Part shown: positions 47,918 to 58,763 of the stretch, in pieces
Position numbering within the stretch: the first letter of the stretch is position 1
Layout: each line of letters opens with the position of its first letter
NCBI GenBank assembly: GCA_001662425.1
Contig: BDDC01000002.1
Location: forward strand, 61,523-120,333
Direction: 5' to 3'
Source: Chlamydomonas sphaeroides
Lineage: Eukaryota > Chlorophyta > Chlorophyceae > Chlamydomonadales > Chlamydomonadaceae
Length of the DNA stretch: 58,811 nt
The notes under the pieces: generated by a model
What the model saw: only the letters and a program-made list of their open reading frames with translations
The model's database searches: none
Told to the model about the DNA's origin: nothing
Translations under genes and position numbers: made by a program

Positions 47918-48600
47918 ATGGAGCGACCGCGGCAGCTCCAGCAGCTGCGGCAAACTGCGGAAGGAGCAGCAGCGGCGGCTGGCAGCGCCCGGCGTGGGGT
48001 GGCCCACCCTGCTGACTGGCCTCGGCCGGCGTGCAGGCCCGCAAGCGCGGCGGCAGCACGCATGCCGCCGCCGCCGCGTCTGCCCTGTGCAAGCGTGCAC
48101 GCCGGCGCAGCGCCGGTGACGGCGGCAACGGCGGCAATAGGCGGGACAATGACGGCGCTGCAGTTGAGGCTGGCATCCCGCCCAATCAGAGAATGGCAGC
48201 TGCTGCTGCGACCCCAATGGAGCGAGAGCGAGGCCCTGTTGTTGCTGCAGCTCTCTGCCTCCCAGCTCCAGACCTACTTCCACGGCACCGCAGCTATGCA
48301 GGCCGCCTTTCCCCAGCAGCTATCCCTGCTGCGAGCGACTGGCGACTGCTTTCAGTCCGTTGAGGTCTTTGTGCGTGGGGCCGGCGGTGGCGGTGGCAGT
48401 GGAGGAGGCGAGCAGCTGCGGCCATACGACTTGATATTGTGCCGCAAGCCTGAGGCCGGCCTGGTGCTAAGGGGTGCCTCCCACCTGGCCAAGGACCTGG
48501 GGCTGCGCTGCAGCCGGGGGCAGGGCTGCGGCTGATGCTGCTGCCGGACGGCCAGGCAGCGGTGAAGCGCGCTGCTGCTGCGGCACCACCGGCCGCTGCA
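47918..48600 (+). pseudogene. A/B-family relic: one A domain with a frameshift
   Basis: The open frame from the ATG at 47918 carries an Ala/Pro-rich lead, then an A domain: TYFHGTAAMQAAFPQQLSLL, a Gly-rich insert, LRPYDLILCRKPEAG and LRGASHLAKDLGLR. After 48500 it runs out of register and stops at 48535. Shifted by one base, the sense resumes as LQPGAGLRLMLLPDGQAAV, matching the GDQLRLSVLPDGRAVV strand of the family. A single-base loss near 48500 explains this. No B domain follows. Either this is a decayed copy or there is a base error in the assembly. It lies head-to-tail with the copy at 49928. Confidence 0.55.
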
Positions 48601-49927
48601 GCGCGGGGCAGGCAGCTTCCTGGCAGCCGTGGGCCGGTGGCTGGGGCTGGCGTCGCCAGTCACGACGACCCCTCCGCCCCCGAGGGTTTCGTGGCAAGAG
48701 ATTGGCGCGGCCTCCTCACGGCCGCTGCAGGCGGAGAGGCAGGCTCCTGTGAGCACCGGGCTGTGGCGGCGGCGGCGGCTCTGGGCGGCCACCATCAGGA
48801 CCCACAGTCGACCCCTCGCCCGCATCTCCTCCCATCCTTTGCCACTGCTGCGCCGCTGCCGCGCTCGCCTGCCGGCCACGGCTCTGGCGCCGAGCAGCAG
48901 GAACGAACAGCCTCAGCAGAACGGCGCCCACTCCGGCTGCACCCCACTGGACCTCAACATACCGTACATCCTGGTAATCATCGTGCAGACTCTTTGAGCG
49001 TATTTTCTGAGCCATTTCACGCAGCCGTTTGGATAGTTTCGGGTGGCTCGTGCAGCCACTGGAAGGGTTATTGCCCCGTTCGCGCAAGCGCCACACGGCC
49101 TTGCAGGGGCCCTTCCGCGCACACCACACAATCCGCCGCCTGGCGCCCCCAGTACAGCATCGTATCAAAGGATGCGGGGCTTAAAGCATGCCCCCACGCG
49201 TGTCACTCACTGCCGCCTGATCCCCAAGCAGCTCGACCCAGCCCAGCCGCTGCGTGCCGCGCTTCACGTTAATGGAAAACTAAAGCGAAGCCAGGGGTAC
49301 AAGTTTGGCACGCACGCCAGCTCAGCGGAGAGCTTTCCCGTGCTCCAGCCGTCGGGGTATGGCCACGCAGCAGTCGCCGGGAGACCACGCGCATATCGCG
49401 AAGCACAGCGTCAAGAGATGGTCCGGGGCACGAGGCGGGCAGGGAAGGGGCCTTGCGGGGCCGCAGCGGGGGCGCGGGGCGTGGTACGTGTGTGCGCTGT
49501 CCAAAGCTGTCGGCGGCCAACCCGGCAAATTAAATGGCATCGCGCAGCCTCCTCTAGTCCTACGAATACAGACACGGCAAGTCGCCAAGTAACTGAAGTC
49601 CGGTCGTTTGCCCTTTCGTGCACTTAGCTGCGCTTCGTCCACGCCGAGGCCTCGTTATACAGCTAGCCTACATTAAGTGGCAGTGGTAACGGGGCAGCCT
49701 TCTGTAGCGAGCGGTCAACTTGGCGCCAACTGGCCGCTCGGCACCGGCATTCTCAGGTATGCACAACACACTTCTGGAGTGCAAAGGTGGTTGCGTAGCA
49801 GTCATATTTACGGCTTACGATGTCTGGCTCCGGTAGGCGGCGGCTCTTTGCATCTTGGGCCGTTTCGCGCCATCGAGTTGCCTACCGGTATTGTCGAACC
49901 GCGCAGGGCGGACACATGCTGGCGTAG
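48601..49927. other. intergenic downstream of the relic
   Basis: An open frame continues to 49272 with Ala/Pro-rich sense but no B domain. The rest shows no coding signal that I can support. It should contain the promoter of the gene at 49928. Confidence 0.4.
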
Positions 49928-52900
49928 ATGGGCCCTTCTGACCGCTCTCCAGTAGCTGGGGCTCAGCAGCTGCTGATGAGCCATGCCCGGCCCGTACAGG
50001 CGCGGCCGGCTGTCGCGGCCCGTCAGCCGCAGCGCTGGCCTTTAATCCGCCTGCCGTGGGGCCCGGCGCCCGCACCAGCCGTCCCACTGCAGCATCAACT
50101 GCTGCAAAATACCGAAAGCGCAGGCCTTGCGCCCCACCCCAGCACCAGCCGGGGCCCAGGCGATGCGCTTGAGCCCGGTCCAAGGCAGCCGTGGACCACT
50201 GCCGTCGCCGGGCCGACTGTCCAGACCGCTGGACTTGGAGGCGATGGAAGGAACTGCCGCGCCGGCCCAGCCCGCCACGACACAGGCGGCGCTGCTCTGG
50301 CCGTGCGCCTATCAGCATCGGGCACGTTCTGTGGTGCAGCAGCCCTCCGTGCGGCCTTCCCGCAGCAGGTTGCGGCGCTGGCCGCCAGCGGCGGCGCCAA
50401 GCAGCCGCTGGTGCTGCACGTGCGGCCCGCGGCCCGCGGCAACGGAGAGGACGGCGGCGATGCAGAGCTGCGGCCCTACGGCCTCTCCTTGGTCTCTGCT
50501 GGCTCCACAAGCTGCGCCCTATCGGGCGGCGCCCGCCTGGCCAAGGACCTGGGGCTGCGGCCAGGCGACCAGCTGCGGCTGTCCGTGCTTCCCGACGGCC
50601 GGGCGGTGGTGGCAGACAGGGAGCTGCCCGCCGGCCGGGCGTGGGCGGCGGAGCGGCGAGCACCTGTTGGCACGCCGCTGGGGCCCGACACCCTCCTCCT
50701 CACGGAGCAGCAGTTGCGAAAGGCTCGATATCATGTGCCAAGCGCCACGGCGGAGCTGCTACTTGGCGGGCAGCTCAGACGAGCCGGGCTGCCGGCGGGC
50801 CAGGACATCCCGCTGCGAGCAGCCGTGATGGGCGAGGCCGCTGGGGGCCCCCTGATGCCGGCTGGCGCGGCGCTGCGGTCCTGCCCCACGACAGGACACG
50901 CTGGGGCGAGCTGGCGGCTCGTTGGCATTGCGTCCTGGCTGCGCGCCGGCGGCACCCAGCCCGGCGACTGCCTTCGCTTGAGCGCGGTACACGGCGCGGC
51001 GCCCCAGGAGCCGTCGCAGCAGGGGCCGGGCCGTCACGTGGTGGCTATCGCCGTGCAGCTGCTGCGGCGCAGCGAGGCCGGCACGGCCAGGGAATGGCCG
51101 CCAGCGGCCGCCGGACGGCAGCGCGCGATGGCCGCTTGGTGCGTCCCGGACACTGGCAGCGGCGCCCCGGGCCAGGAGGAGGAGGGCAGCAGCAGCGACG
51201 AAGAGGCGCCCGAGGGCAAGGAGGGCTCCGTGCAGGCGGACGATGGTGTGGATCTGGGGCTGGCGGGGGCACCCGAGCACACCACCGCCAGGGCGCGCGC
51301 GGCTGGCCGCGGGGGCCAGGGCCTCGTGCTCACGGTCACAAAGAAGTGCACGTACGTCGGTGCCGCCGTCATCCGCACCACCTGGCCGCAGCAGCTTGCA
51401 GCCTTTCTCGCTAGCGGCGGCGTGAAGCAGCGCGTGGTACTGTACGTGTGGGAGTCCGGGGCAGCTGACGGCAGCCGGCTGCGGCCGTTCGGCCTGTGCT
51501 TGGCCCCTTCTGGCCCGAGGCACTTTGTCCTGTCAGCTGTGGCTCCGCTGAGCAAAGCCATGGCGCTGCGGCAGGGCGACCAGCTGCGGCTGTCGGTGCT
51601 GCCCGACGGCCGGGCAGTGGTGGCAGACAGGGAGCTGCCCGCCGGCAGCGATGCCAGTGGCGCAGTCAGCGCACCGCTGACGGCGAGCGGCATCCGAGCA
51701 GGACTTGCCGGTGTCAGGAACGGTACCGCGGCGCTGTTGCTGGGTAAGGAGGTGGCGGCGGCTGGGCTACCAGCCAGCCAGTCCGTGCCGCTACAGGCCT
51801 CCCAGGACGACCCACACGCCGAGTCAGTCCTCCTCGAGGGCGCCTCGCTCCGGTCCTACGCGCCAGCCGGCACTTCTACGCTTCCGTCCTGGCGGCTCTG
51901 TGGCCTGCGCTCTTGGGCCAGGGGCAGGTGCAGGCGCAGCAGGGGTCCGGCCGTCATGTTGTGGCAATTGCCCTGCAGCTGCTGCGGCGGGGCAGTGCTG
52001 GTGCAGGCGACGACCCACCGCCGGCGGCGAGGGGCCGGCGGTGCCGGCAGCACAGGGAGGGGCTGCAGCAGCGGGCGCCGCTCGGCGGGCAGGGTGACGA
52101 GGCGGAGGGTTGGAGCGGTGACAGCGGCCGCGGCCGCGGCAACAGCTCGGAGGCCTGCAGTGGCAGCGACACGGCTAGCGTCACAGACGACGAGGGGGAG
52201 GGCTGGGCGTGGGCCGAGGACATGGATACCGATACCGCCCCACAGCCCCAGGGCAGCGAGCCGCTCAGCGCCGGGCCGCTGCCGGCCCTGCGCCCTGGAC
52301 AGCAGGCAAGGGCTGCCGCGCTTCCCGCCGGTGCCGCAGCCAGCGGCGCAACCGCAGGACAACCGCCGCCGCAGCCGCTGCCGGTGACGGACGCCGCCGC
52401 AACGCAGCACGGAGGCGTTCCTGGAGCTTCAGCAGGTGTGTGGGGGAGAGAAAGGGGGCCAGGTGGTGTTGCGGCGGCTGCCCATGCGGGGGCCCATGCG
52501 CTGCAGCGCTGGCATGCGGCATGTCTGCCCGCTCTGATCTATGCGCGCGCTGCCCCATCCCGGCCAGGTGCCGGCATCGCGGCCGCAGCACCCCTGGCGT
52601 CGCGGCTGGACCCCGCTCGCGAGCCCACTGCTGCCACGCTGCGGGTGTCGCGCTCCGGCCACTTCCCCATTGTGCTGCTCGGCAGCTGGGGCATCCTAGA
52701 CCCGGCCGAGCCAGCCGCAGGTGCCCAGGCCGACGACAGCCAAGCCCCCGGCCGCGCAGCAACGCAGGCTGCTACGTGCCGGCCCGCGGCTGGTGCGCAA
52801 CTGGCGCATCTGACGGCCGTGCTCGAGCCGAGCCAGCCGCTGCGGGCTGTGCCGGGCTCCGACCCACATGGCAGGGCGACACAGCGGCGGCGCCTCAATG

Positions 52901-53385
52901 CGGGCGGCGCCAGCGCCGTTGTCCCGAGCCAGCCGCCGCCTGTCGTCGCCAGCCGCTGCCACAACAAGGTCCTCGTCAGCCCCGGCAGGGAATGCACGAA
53001 TGCGGACGCAGCACAGCCTGCATGCCCCAGCCGCGAGCGGCACGCGGCCTGGCGGGCGGGCACAGGAGGCGAGCAGGCTGCGGCGGGCTGCGGACGTCCT
53101 GCTGCGCTGCCTCTGCCAAAGGGCGGCACGATCGGCCTCGGCGCCCAGCCGGTGGCCGGTGGCGGCGGCCGCCAGGCCGCTGCTGCTGGTGACGGGCCAA
53201 TGGCGGCCACACATGTGGCCGCGCTGCCGCAGCAGCGGCTGGGTGGCGGGCTGGCAGCCGCCGGCAAGCCAGGCGGCCAGGCGCTGTCGCTCATCAGGGC
53301 GGCTGTGCAGGAGGCCGCTGCCGCGGCGGCGCATCTCGGGCTGACGGGGCCGCCGCCCCGTGGCTGCCTTCCCGGCTGCCGGTAA
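49928..53385 (+). CDS. A/B-domain family protein with two pairs; frame broken in domain B2
   Basis: One open frame covers 49928-52387 and a second, in another frame, 51913-53385. The first encodes an Ala/Pro-rich lead, A1 (about 50299-50622: FCGAAALRAAFPQQVAALAA, LAKDLGLRPGDQLRLSVLPD), B1 (about 50695-51075: LLLGGQLRRAGLPAGQDIPL, SWRLVGIASWLRA, PGDCLRLSAV, HVVAIAVQLLRR), an acidic linker, A2 (about 51325-51650) and the front of B2 (AALLLGKEVAAAGLPASQS, SWRLCGLRSWA). At about 51915 the PGD strand is missing, and the B2 end (RHVVAIALQLLRR) resumes in the second frame. That frame continues through an acidic Ser-rich region (DTASVTDDEGEGWAWAED) to the stop at 53385. A GT-AG intron of 132 bases at 52437-52568 is possible in this part. 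Whether the break is a true deletion or an assembly collapse is open. Confidence 0.6.
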
Positions 53386-54531
53386 TGGCTCCCGGGAGGC
53401 TTGGTGTGGGAGCTAGGTGAGGTGAGGTGGGCTGCGGCACTCTCGGATAGCATGCGACCCCGGTGTCAAGCTGTTGAGATGACCGGGTATAGATGGTAGG
53501 CGTGGGGCTCGCCCCATACACGCCCGCCCTCCTGAATGCAATGACCTGTGTTTTCACACAAGTCAACCATTTCTTCTTCTATTTCCATTATAAATGGTCG
53601 GCTCTCGTTGATCATGCCCCGTTTGCCCCCGTCCTGCCTCCCCCCCTGCACAGCCGCGCGCACCTGCCCGGACCTGCGCTTTGCAAATGCACCGGGCGCG
53701 CTGCCTCGACGGAGCCGCATGGCCTTACAGCCCCGCGCGATGAGCGTCGCGCCGCGAGCCCGCCGCCCGGCCCGGCCTGGGGCCGGCAACAGCCCCGCCG
53801 ACGGTTGCAGCTCCCAGCGCCGGGCGCTCTGGGCCCCAGCGTCACCGGCACCCGTCGCCGGCGCTCACGTACGTCGCAGCCTAGGCTGCCGCGTCTGCGA
53901 TGAAGGCTGGGGCAGGCTTCTTGTGTAGGCGGCATCGGTGGGCCAGCTGATGCGGCCCAGGGTAATGGCCGCCGGCTCTCGGCGCAGCGCGGCCTGTGGC
54001 ATGCTGAGCCGGTCCGAAGGGGATGCGTGTCCGTGCTCCTCCTTTGTGTCAGAGTATGGATGGCTGGTGACGGGTGCGTTGTGGGTAGGGTAGCAAATGT
54101 TTCGGGACGCGGTAGCAGCAAGACCCTTCGTGAAGCGTGGTTTTGGCCGGCGATCTGCTGTACTCTATCGAGGTTCTCTGGCTTCAGCAACATTGGTTAC
54201 CCGGCGCCCCCGTACTTGTATCGCTGCCCGCCGCGAACCAGCGAGAGCGGCGTGCTTTGAGATGTGCATTCCTGCTGTTGAGACAGTTCGGGCGGCAAAG
54301 TCCGGCCCGTGGGGCACGGACGTCGGTGTGCCCAGACCCCTGTTTATATTGTTTCCTGACCTCTCTGCCTTTCCTTGTGTACTTTGGGCTCTTTATAATC
54401 CAGACGCAGGATTCCGCGGAGCAGTCTCGATAGTGTGAACGTGTCGTTTAGGTTTGCGCCTGCTGCGATAGCGGCCCGGTGAAGGGAGCAGTGGTCGCGT
54501 CCCAGACCAGCTCTGGCACGTATGGCGCTGG
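53386..54531. other. intergenic with dispersed repeat copy 2
   Basis: Holds an AT-richer patch (53555-53610) with TATAAA near 53590, and the repeat 54263-54342. No convincing gene. Confidence 0.45.
54263..54342 (+). repeat. dispersed repeat, copy 2
   Basis: Matches 6056-6140 read on the minus strand, including AAGTCCGGCCCGTGGGGC and GTCGGTGTGCCC. It lies about 190 bases before the mobile-element fragment, which may mean both belong to one insertion. Confidence 0.8.
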
Positions 54532-55409
54532 TTGACAGGGTGGTGGGCGCCTGCGGTTGAACGCCTTGAACTGATGAAGCAACGATGGTGGCGGGCCGGT
54601 CGGCAGCCCCAGACGAAGGACGCGCGAGCGGCACGCATTGCGCAAGCCATCTTGCGGGGCCGCCATGGAGGCAGCTTCCTGATTGCGGACGGGGGAAAGG
54701 ACACGGAGCGCCTCCCGGGCTGCCAAGTAAGGCTCCTGGATCCCGCAGTGGCTGCTGCCCAGCACGCCCGACGCGTTGCTTTGCGCAGAAAACTCCGGCC
54801 AGATGTCCTGCTTACCCCAGGCATCAGAGTGGGCCGCAACGGGCGCCCCCTGGCCCGTATCACCGACCCCGACGCGCGCCGCAAGCACACAGTGCATGCA
54901 TACACTGGAGGTACGTAGGGTTCGCAAGTGACACACGGCACTAACGGCACGAGGCCAAACAGCACCAGAAACTAGCGCAACATTAAAAACTCGCCCAGCT
55001 CCCTACAACGGAGGGCTGGCAGGTCAAGCAAGTACACCCCAGACGCAGCCATCAGCATCGGCCACACCGGCACCATACGCAAGGACCTGCCTAAGCTGCT
55101 GCGTGACCTGGGCTGCGAACCCACGCAAGCCGAATCCTGCTGCCGAGATCTCCACCGCCTGGCAGTGACGTCAGCCCTAGCTATTGTTGCCCTGCGCCGG
55201 GACCTGGAGTTCAACAAGGGGCAACGACGACGACCCCCCTTAGGCGACAGCCTAAGGGGCCGGGACGGTACAAAACCCCCCACCCCACCCCACCCTACCC
55301 CGGGGGACAGGGCGCGTAGGGGGGCTCGGCCCACGTGATCGCCCTACCTCCTCAGATCACGGCGAGTCAAGCTCGCAGTACCCCTATTTCTATTTCTATA
55401 TCTATTTCC
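54532..55409 (+). mobile_element. degenerate mobile-element fragment with 3' tail
   Basis: The open frame 54532-54918 encodes RAARIAQAILRGRHGG, SFLIADGG and KLRPDVLLTPGIRVGRNG, then loses register after HTVHAYTGG. Between about 55035 and 55240 a second piece reads AISIGHTGTIRKDLPKLLRD, DLHRLAVTSALAIVALRRDL and EFNKGQR. This order (a RPD motif, then HTGTI, then LRRDLE with KGQR) resembles a repetitive ORF that I recall as common in volvocalean genomes; that recollection has not been checked. A 9-bp stem hairpin follows (55236-55259), then C-rich sequence and a tail (55304-55409) ending in TATTTCTA units. The tail recurs at 15286-15385. The copy looks inactive. Confidence 0.5.
55236..55259. repeat. 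perfect 9-bp hairpin at the end of the element ORF
   Basis: CCCCTTAGG and CCTAAGGGG around a 6-base loop CGACAG, directly after the KGQR segment. Confidence 0.9.
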
Positions 55410-57036
55410 AAAGACGCGCGGGGCTGGGATGCGCTCCTTGCTTCTCCCATTCCGCTGGCGACATAGTTATTATCCTGATGTGATGGTTGACTCCTCTGCT
55501 TTGCGTACTTTGCGCAGGTGCAGTCCTGTAGCTGGAGCCGGGCTGTCAACAGTTCGCATGCCAGCGGCGGCATGCCCGGGGCGGGCCAGGCGGCCGCCTG
55601 GGCGGCCCCACCCAGCCGGGATCCGAGCCGCGAGTGTGTGTGCTGCCCGGCGGCTGCCGCACGCGCAGTGTGCGAGGTCGTCAAGGTGGAGGACCTAGGG
55701 GGCCGGTGCCAGCGAGGCCCGGGACGGCGGTGATCAAGCTCGGGGCCCCGTCTGAGCCTTGCTTGCTGGGTTTGCAGGGTGCTCGAAGGCGGCGCACGGC
55801 ACAGGGGTTGCGCCGGGCCTCCTGGTGGCGGTGACGACCGGTGTATGTGCTCGCATGATGCGGAGGATGTGCATATCGTGGCCATGGCCCTGCTGGGCGG
55901 GAGGGGCGCTGTTGCAAGGGTGATCCTGGCACCAGAGCCCCAGCGGCATGACTTCGGTGCAAAACATATCGGACTTCCGCACTGACAACAGCGAGGATCA
56001 GACAGGGACAGGTCACAGAGGGCGTGGTTTTTGGTCCTTCATGAAGCGTTGCATCGCCGGTGGTGTACGTGCGTGGTTAGAGTCTTAGACATAGGTTAGC
56101 CCAGGTCTGAGAGCGCCTTGGCAGCGCCGTGACTATCGGGCTCCGCAGGTGTATCGGGGGTTCAGAGCAGGCACACGAAGTAAGGGGTTGCGTGGGCGGC
56201 GGGTCATGCCCGTAACTGGCTCGGGCCCAAGGGCCGAGCGAACCATGCAAGCCCCGACTGTTATGGGCACTGCACGAGACCATTGTCACGCTGCAACTCT
56301 ACCGCTTTCCTCGTCATACGCAGCCACATGCACTGACCGCTCTGCGGGCGCTGGCGTGCGCTGCAGGCGTGAGCGGCGCGCGGGTCGTGTTGGGAGCTGA
56401 GGTCGGTCAGGCTAGGGCAGGGGCGCTGCTGGCGATGGCTCGAGGAGCTAGCGATGCATCGGCGGTGCGGTGGCTATCGGCTAGTTGGGTCAAGTAAGGG
56501 TGTTAGTGAAGGGTGTGTGCGGCTCATGGAAGAGGGTGGAAGGGTCGAGGTGTGACTGGCGGGCATGCAACGCCCCCAAGCGGCGGGTGGCGGGCCAGGC
56601 AACGCCCCCAAGCGGCGCGTGGCGGGCCAGGAGGAGAAAGGGCAGATACGGCCTCCTGGATACGGCAGGGCGCTGCGCAGCAGGAGTGAGATAGGATGCG
56701 TGGCGCTGCTGGCGAGCGTGTCACCGAACCGGTAGGCACTGGCCACGGAGCATTTGGCGCATGTGCCCACATGCGTGGGGGAGATGGCTTGCAGTGATGT
56801 ACCAGCGTAGAAGTGAGGGTAGGTTATCTGAATTTTGCTGGGCGGTTCCAGACGACTCATTCCGCTACGTTCCTCTTGCTGGACGAGACTGCTGGTCTGC
56901 TGCGATTTCGTCGCCCGCTAGCGGCATCGCCCCATCGCACCGCCCAGAACTCAGTCACAGCATATTTAGTAGATTGTCTACATGTCGACATAACGTTACG
57001 AGATGCCCAGTAAGGAGCAACGACTCTCGAATTGCG
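55410..57036. other. intergenic upstream of kinase copy B
   Basis: Several short open frames, none recognised. Contains a 32-bp tandem duplication (56567-56630). The final few hundred bases should hold the kinase promoter. A possible exon-like plus-strand stretch at 55634-55830 (Cys-rich, ARAVCEVVKVEDLGG) is too weak to call. Confidence 0.4.
56567..56630. repeat. 32-bp tandem duplication
   Basis: Units 56567-56598 and 56599-56630 differ at one base (GGCGG versus GGCGC). Confidence 0.95.
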
Positions 57037-58332
57037 ATGCCAAGGTCCTTTGCTCTGCTTTGCGCAGCGATCACTTTCTACATTGCCATCGGGCTAGCTC
57101 ACGGTTTCACAGTAGCAGTGACGTCTGGGCGAGAGCTTGCTGCGGCGTTTGCAAACGGCAGCGTCACAGGCGTGTCTGTGACTGTGCCCTACTTAGAGCT
57201 ACTGGACAGTGACTTCGATGGCTACATCACGCCGCTCTTGCTGCAAAGGAACGTCACTCTGCGTGGTGGCGATGCCCTGCCACACTACTTAGTCCTGAGA
57301 CTCGCGTGCCGAAGCAAGGTGACAAGAGTTCTTCACAGCGGCCGTCGCGGCTGCAGGGCATGTGGGAGGCATGCCTGCCGCTCGAGTCCGCCCATAAGCT
57401 GTCGGCTGTAGCCCCCAGAAGTCCCCAGCCTTCCCAAACGAACCGCGTGCCCCACTCGGCCCCCTCCGCTGGCTCGGCCCGGCCCAGATCCAACTTTCCG
57501 GATGGCATGTGCACCTGGCCATCGAGCGGGCGGTGCTGCTAGACACGGTCAGCCAGGAGCTGATGCTGGCGGGGGCCTGGGCGCCCATGATCGTGTCGCC
57601 ACCGGAGTACCAGATGTCGGCCGTGACGCTGACCGAGGGGGCCATTGTGCTCGGTAAGCGCTGCATTTTCAGGATCGCTTGAGGCACGCGTGTGCGTGCT
57701 TCTCTGCCCCGGTGCGCTACCCATGTACATGTATGTACTACCGACGATACCGCGCGTGCAACTCCAACGCATGCCCGTCCCCTGCTTCCCCTCTCCCGCC
57801 CAAACAGGCGCGTGCTATGACGACGGGGTGAGCACGAAACATGGGAGCGTGGCTTGGCTGTGCCTCGAATTACAGGGCCGGGGCGTGTTGTGGGGAAAGC
57901 ATCGAGGACGAATGCGATATTGCGCCATGCACGAGCCCCATGCTAGCTAGCTACGTATGCAAGCGGCCGCCCTCACAAGCATGTCACCTGCCTGGGCACC
58001 GTCCGATTAGTCGCACCGCTGTGCCCGAGAGCAGAGGTGCGCTGCGGGGTGGGGGACGGACGACCCCGCAGCTAGCGCATGGCAGACGGCCAGCGCTGGA
58101 GATGCGCTCCTGCACTGCGCTCATCGCTAGACCTGCTGCCTGTGTCTCATACGCATGCTATCCGCCATATGCTGCATATAACGGAGGCCAGGCTAGGCGC
58201 GAAGTTGCCTGGGGTGATGGCTGCGGCGATGACGTGGCATCGCTCGGGGTGCCACCTGTCTGCCCCAACCCTGCGCCGCCGCCGCAGTCGCTGGCGCAGA
58301 TCTTGCAGCTGGAGGAGATCCGGCCACTACCG
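57037..58332 (+). CDS. receptor-like TKL kinase family, copy B, 5' exons only
   Basis: Paralogue of the gene at 17448-11062. Exons: 57037-57318, 57488-57653, 57808-57827 (20-nt microexon) and 58288-58332; 171 residues, ending in phase with a GT donor at 58333. Exon 2 and the microexon have exactly the lengths seen in copy A (166 and 20). The signal peptide is residues 1 to about 23 (FALLCAAITFYIAIGLAHG). The ectodomain shows LELLDSDFDGY, LLQRNVTLRGGDAL and IQLSGWHVHLAIERAVLLDT. Over exon 2 the two proteins share 44 of 56 residues by my count. Exon 4 begins SLAQILQLEEIRPLP, in register with SLKMEGFEDL of copy A but ending earlier. The transmembrane and kinase parts lie beyond the window. Function is inferred wholly from copy A. 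Confidence 0.78.
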
Positions 58333-58763
58333 GTGAGCTCGAGAGCTGCTGCGAATCCATGCTTCCTGAGGGGCTCCAGCGCGCCGGTGTGTTGCCTATC
58401 TACGCGTCGCAGCGCTCTGCGATGCACCGCAGCACGTTGCTGACATGACATACGTACAGCGCGCTAAGCGAGCATTGAAGCAGGCAGCATAGTAGCTGCT
58501 GCCCGGCAAAGGACCAGCTGCTGCCGCTGTTTGCGCAGCGGTGCGCGTGGAACACCGACTCATCGACTCATGGTGCTCGCCGAGCTTGTTTGTTTGGTGT
58601 TCGAACCCTGAGCCCAGCGATGGCCCACAGCACATGGCCCATCCAGCCTCAGCGGAGGCATGACGCAACGGACACGCACTGGCGCATGCCTGCTGGTACC
58701 CAAGCAAGCCGCAACGGCCCAACCCCGCCGGCGCCATCCATGCCGTCAGGGCCACCCATCCCA

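Noticed and set aside
58590..58612. tRNA B-box-like GTTCGAACC
   Set aside because: No matching A box, acceptor stem or anticodon arm can be folded on either strand around it.
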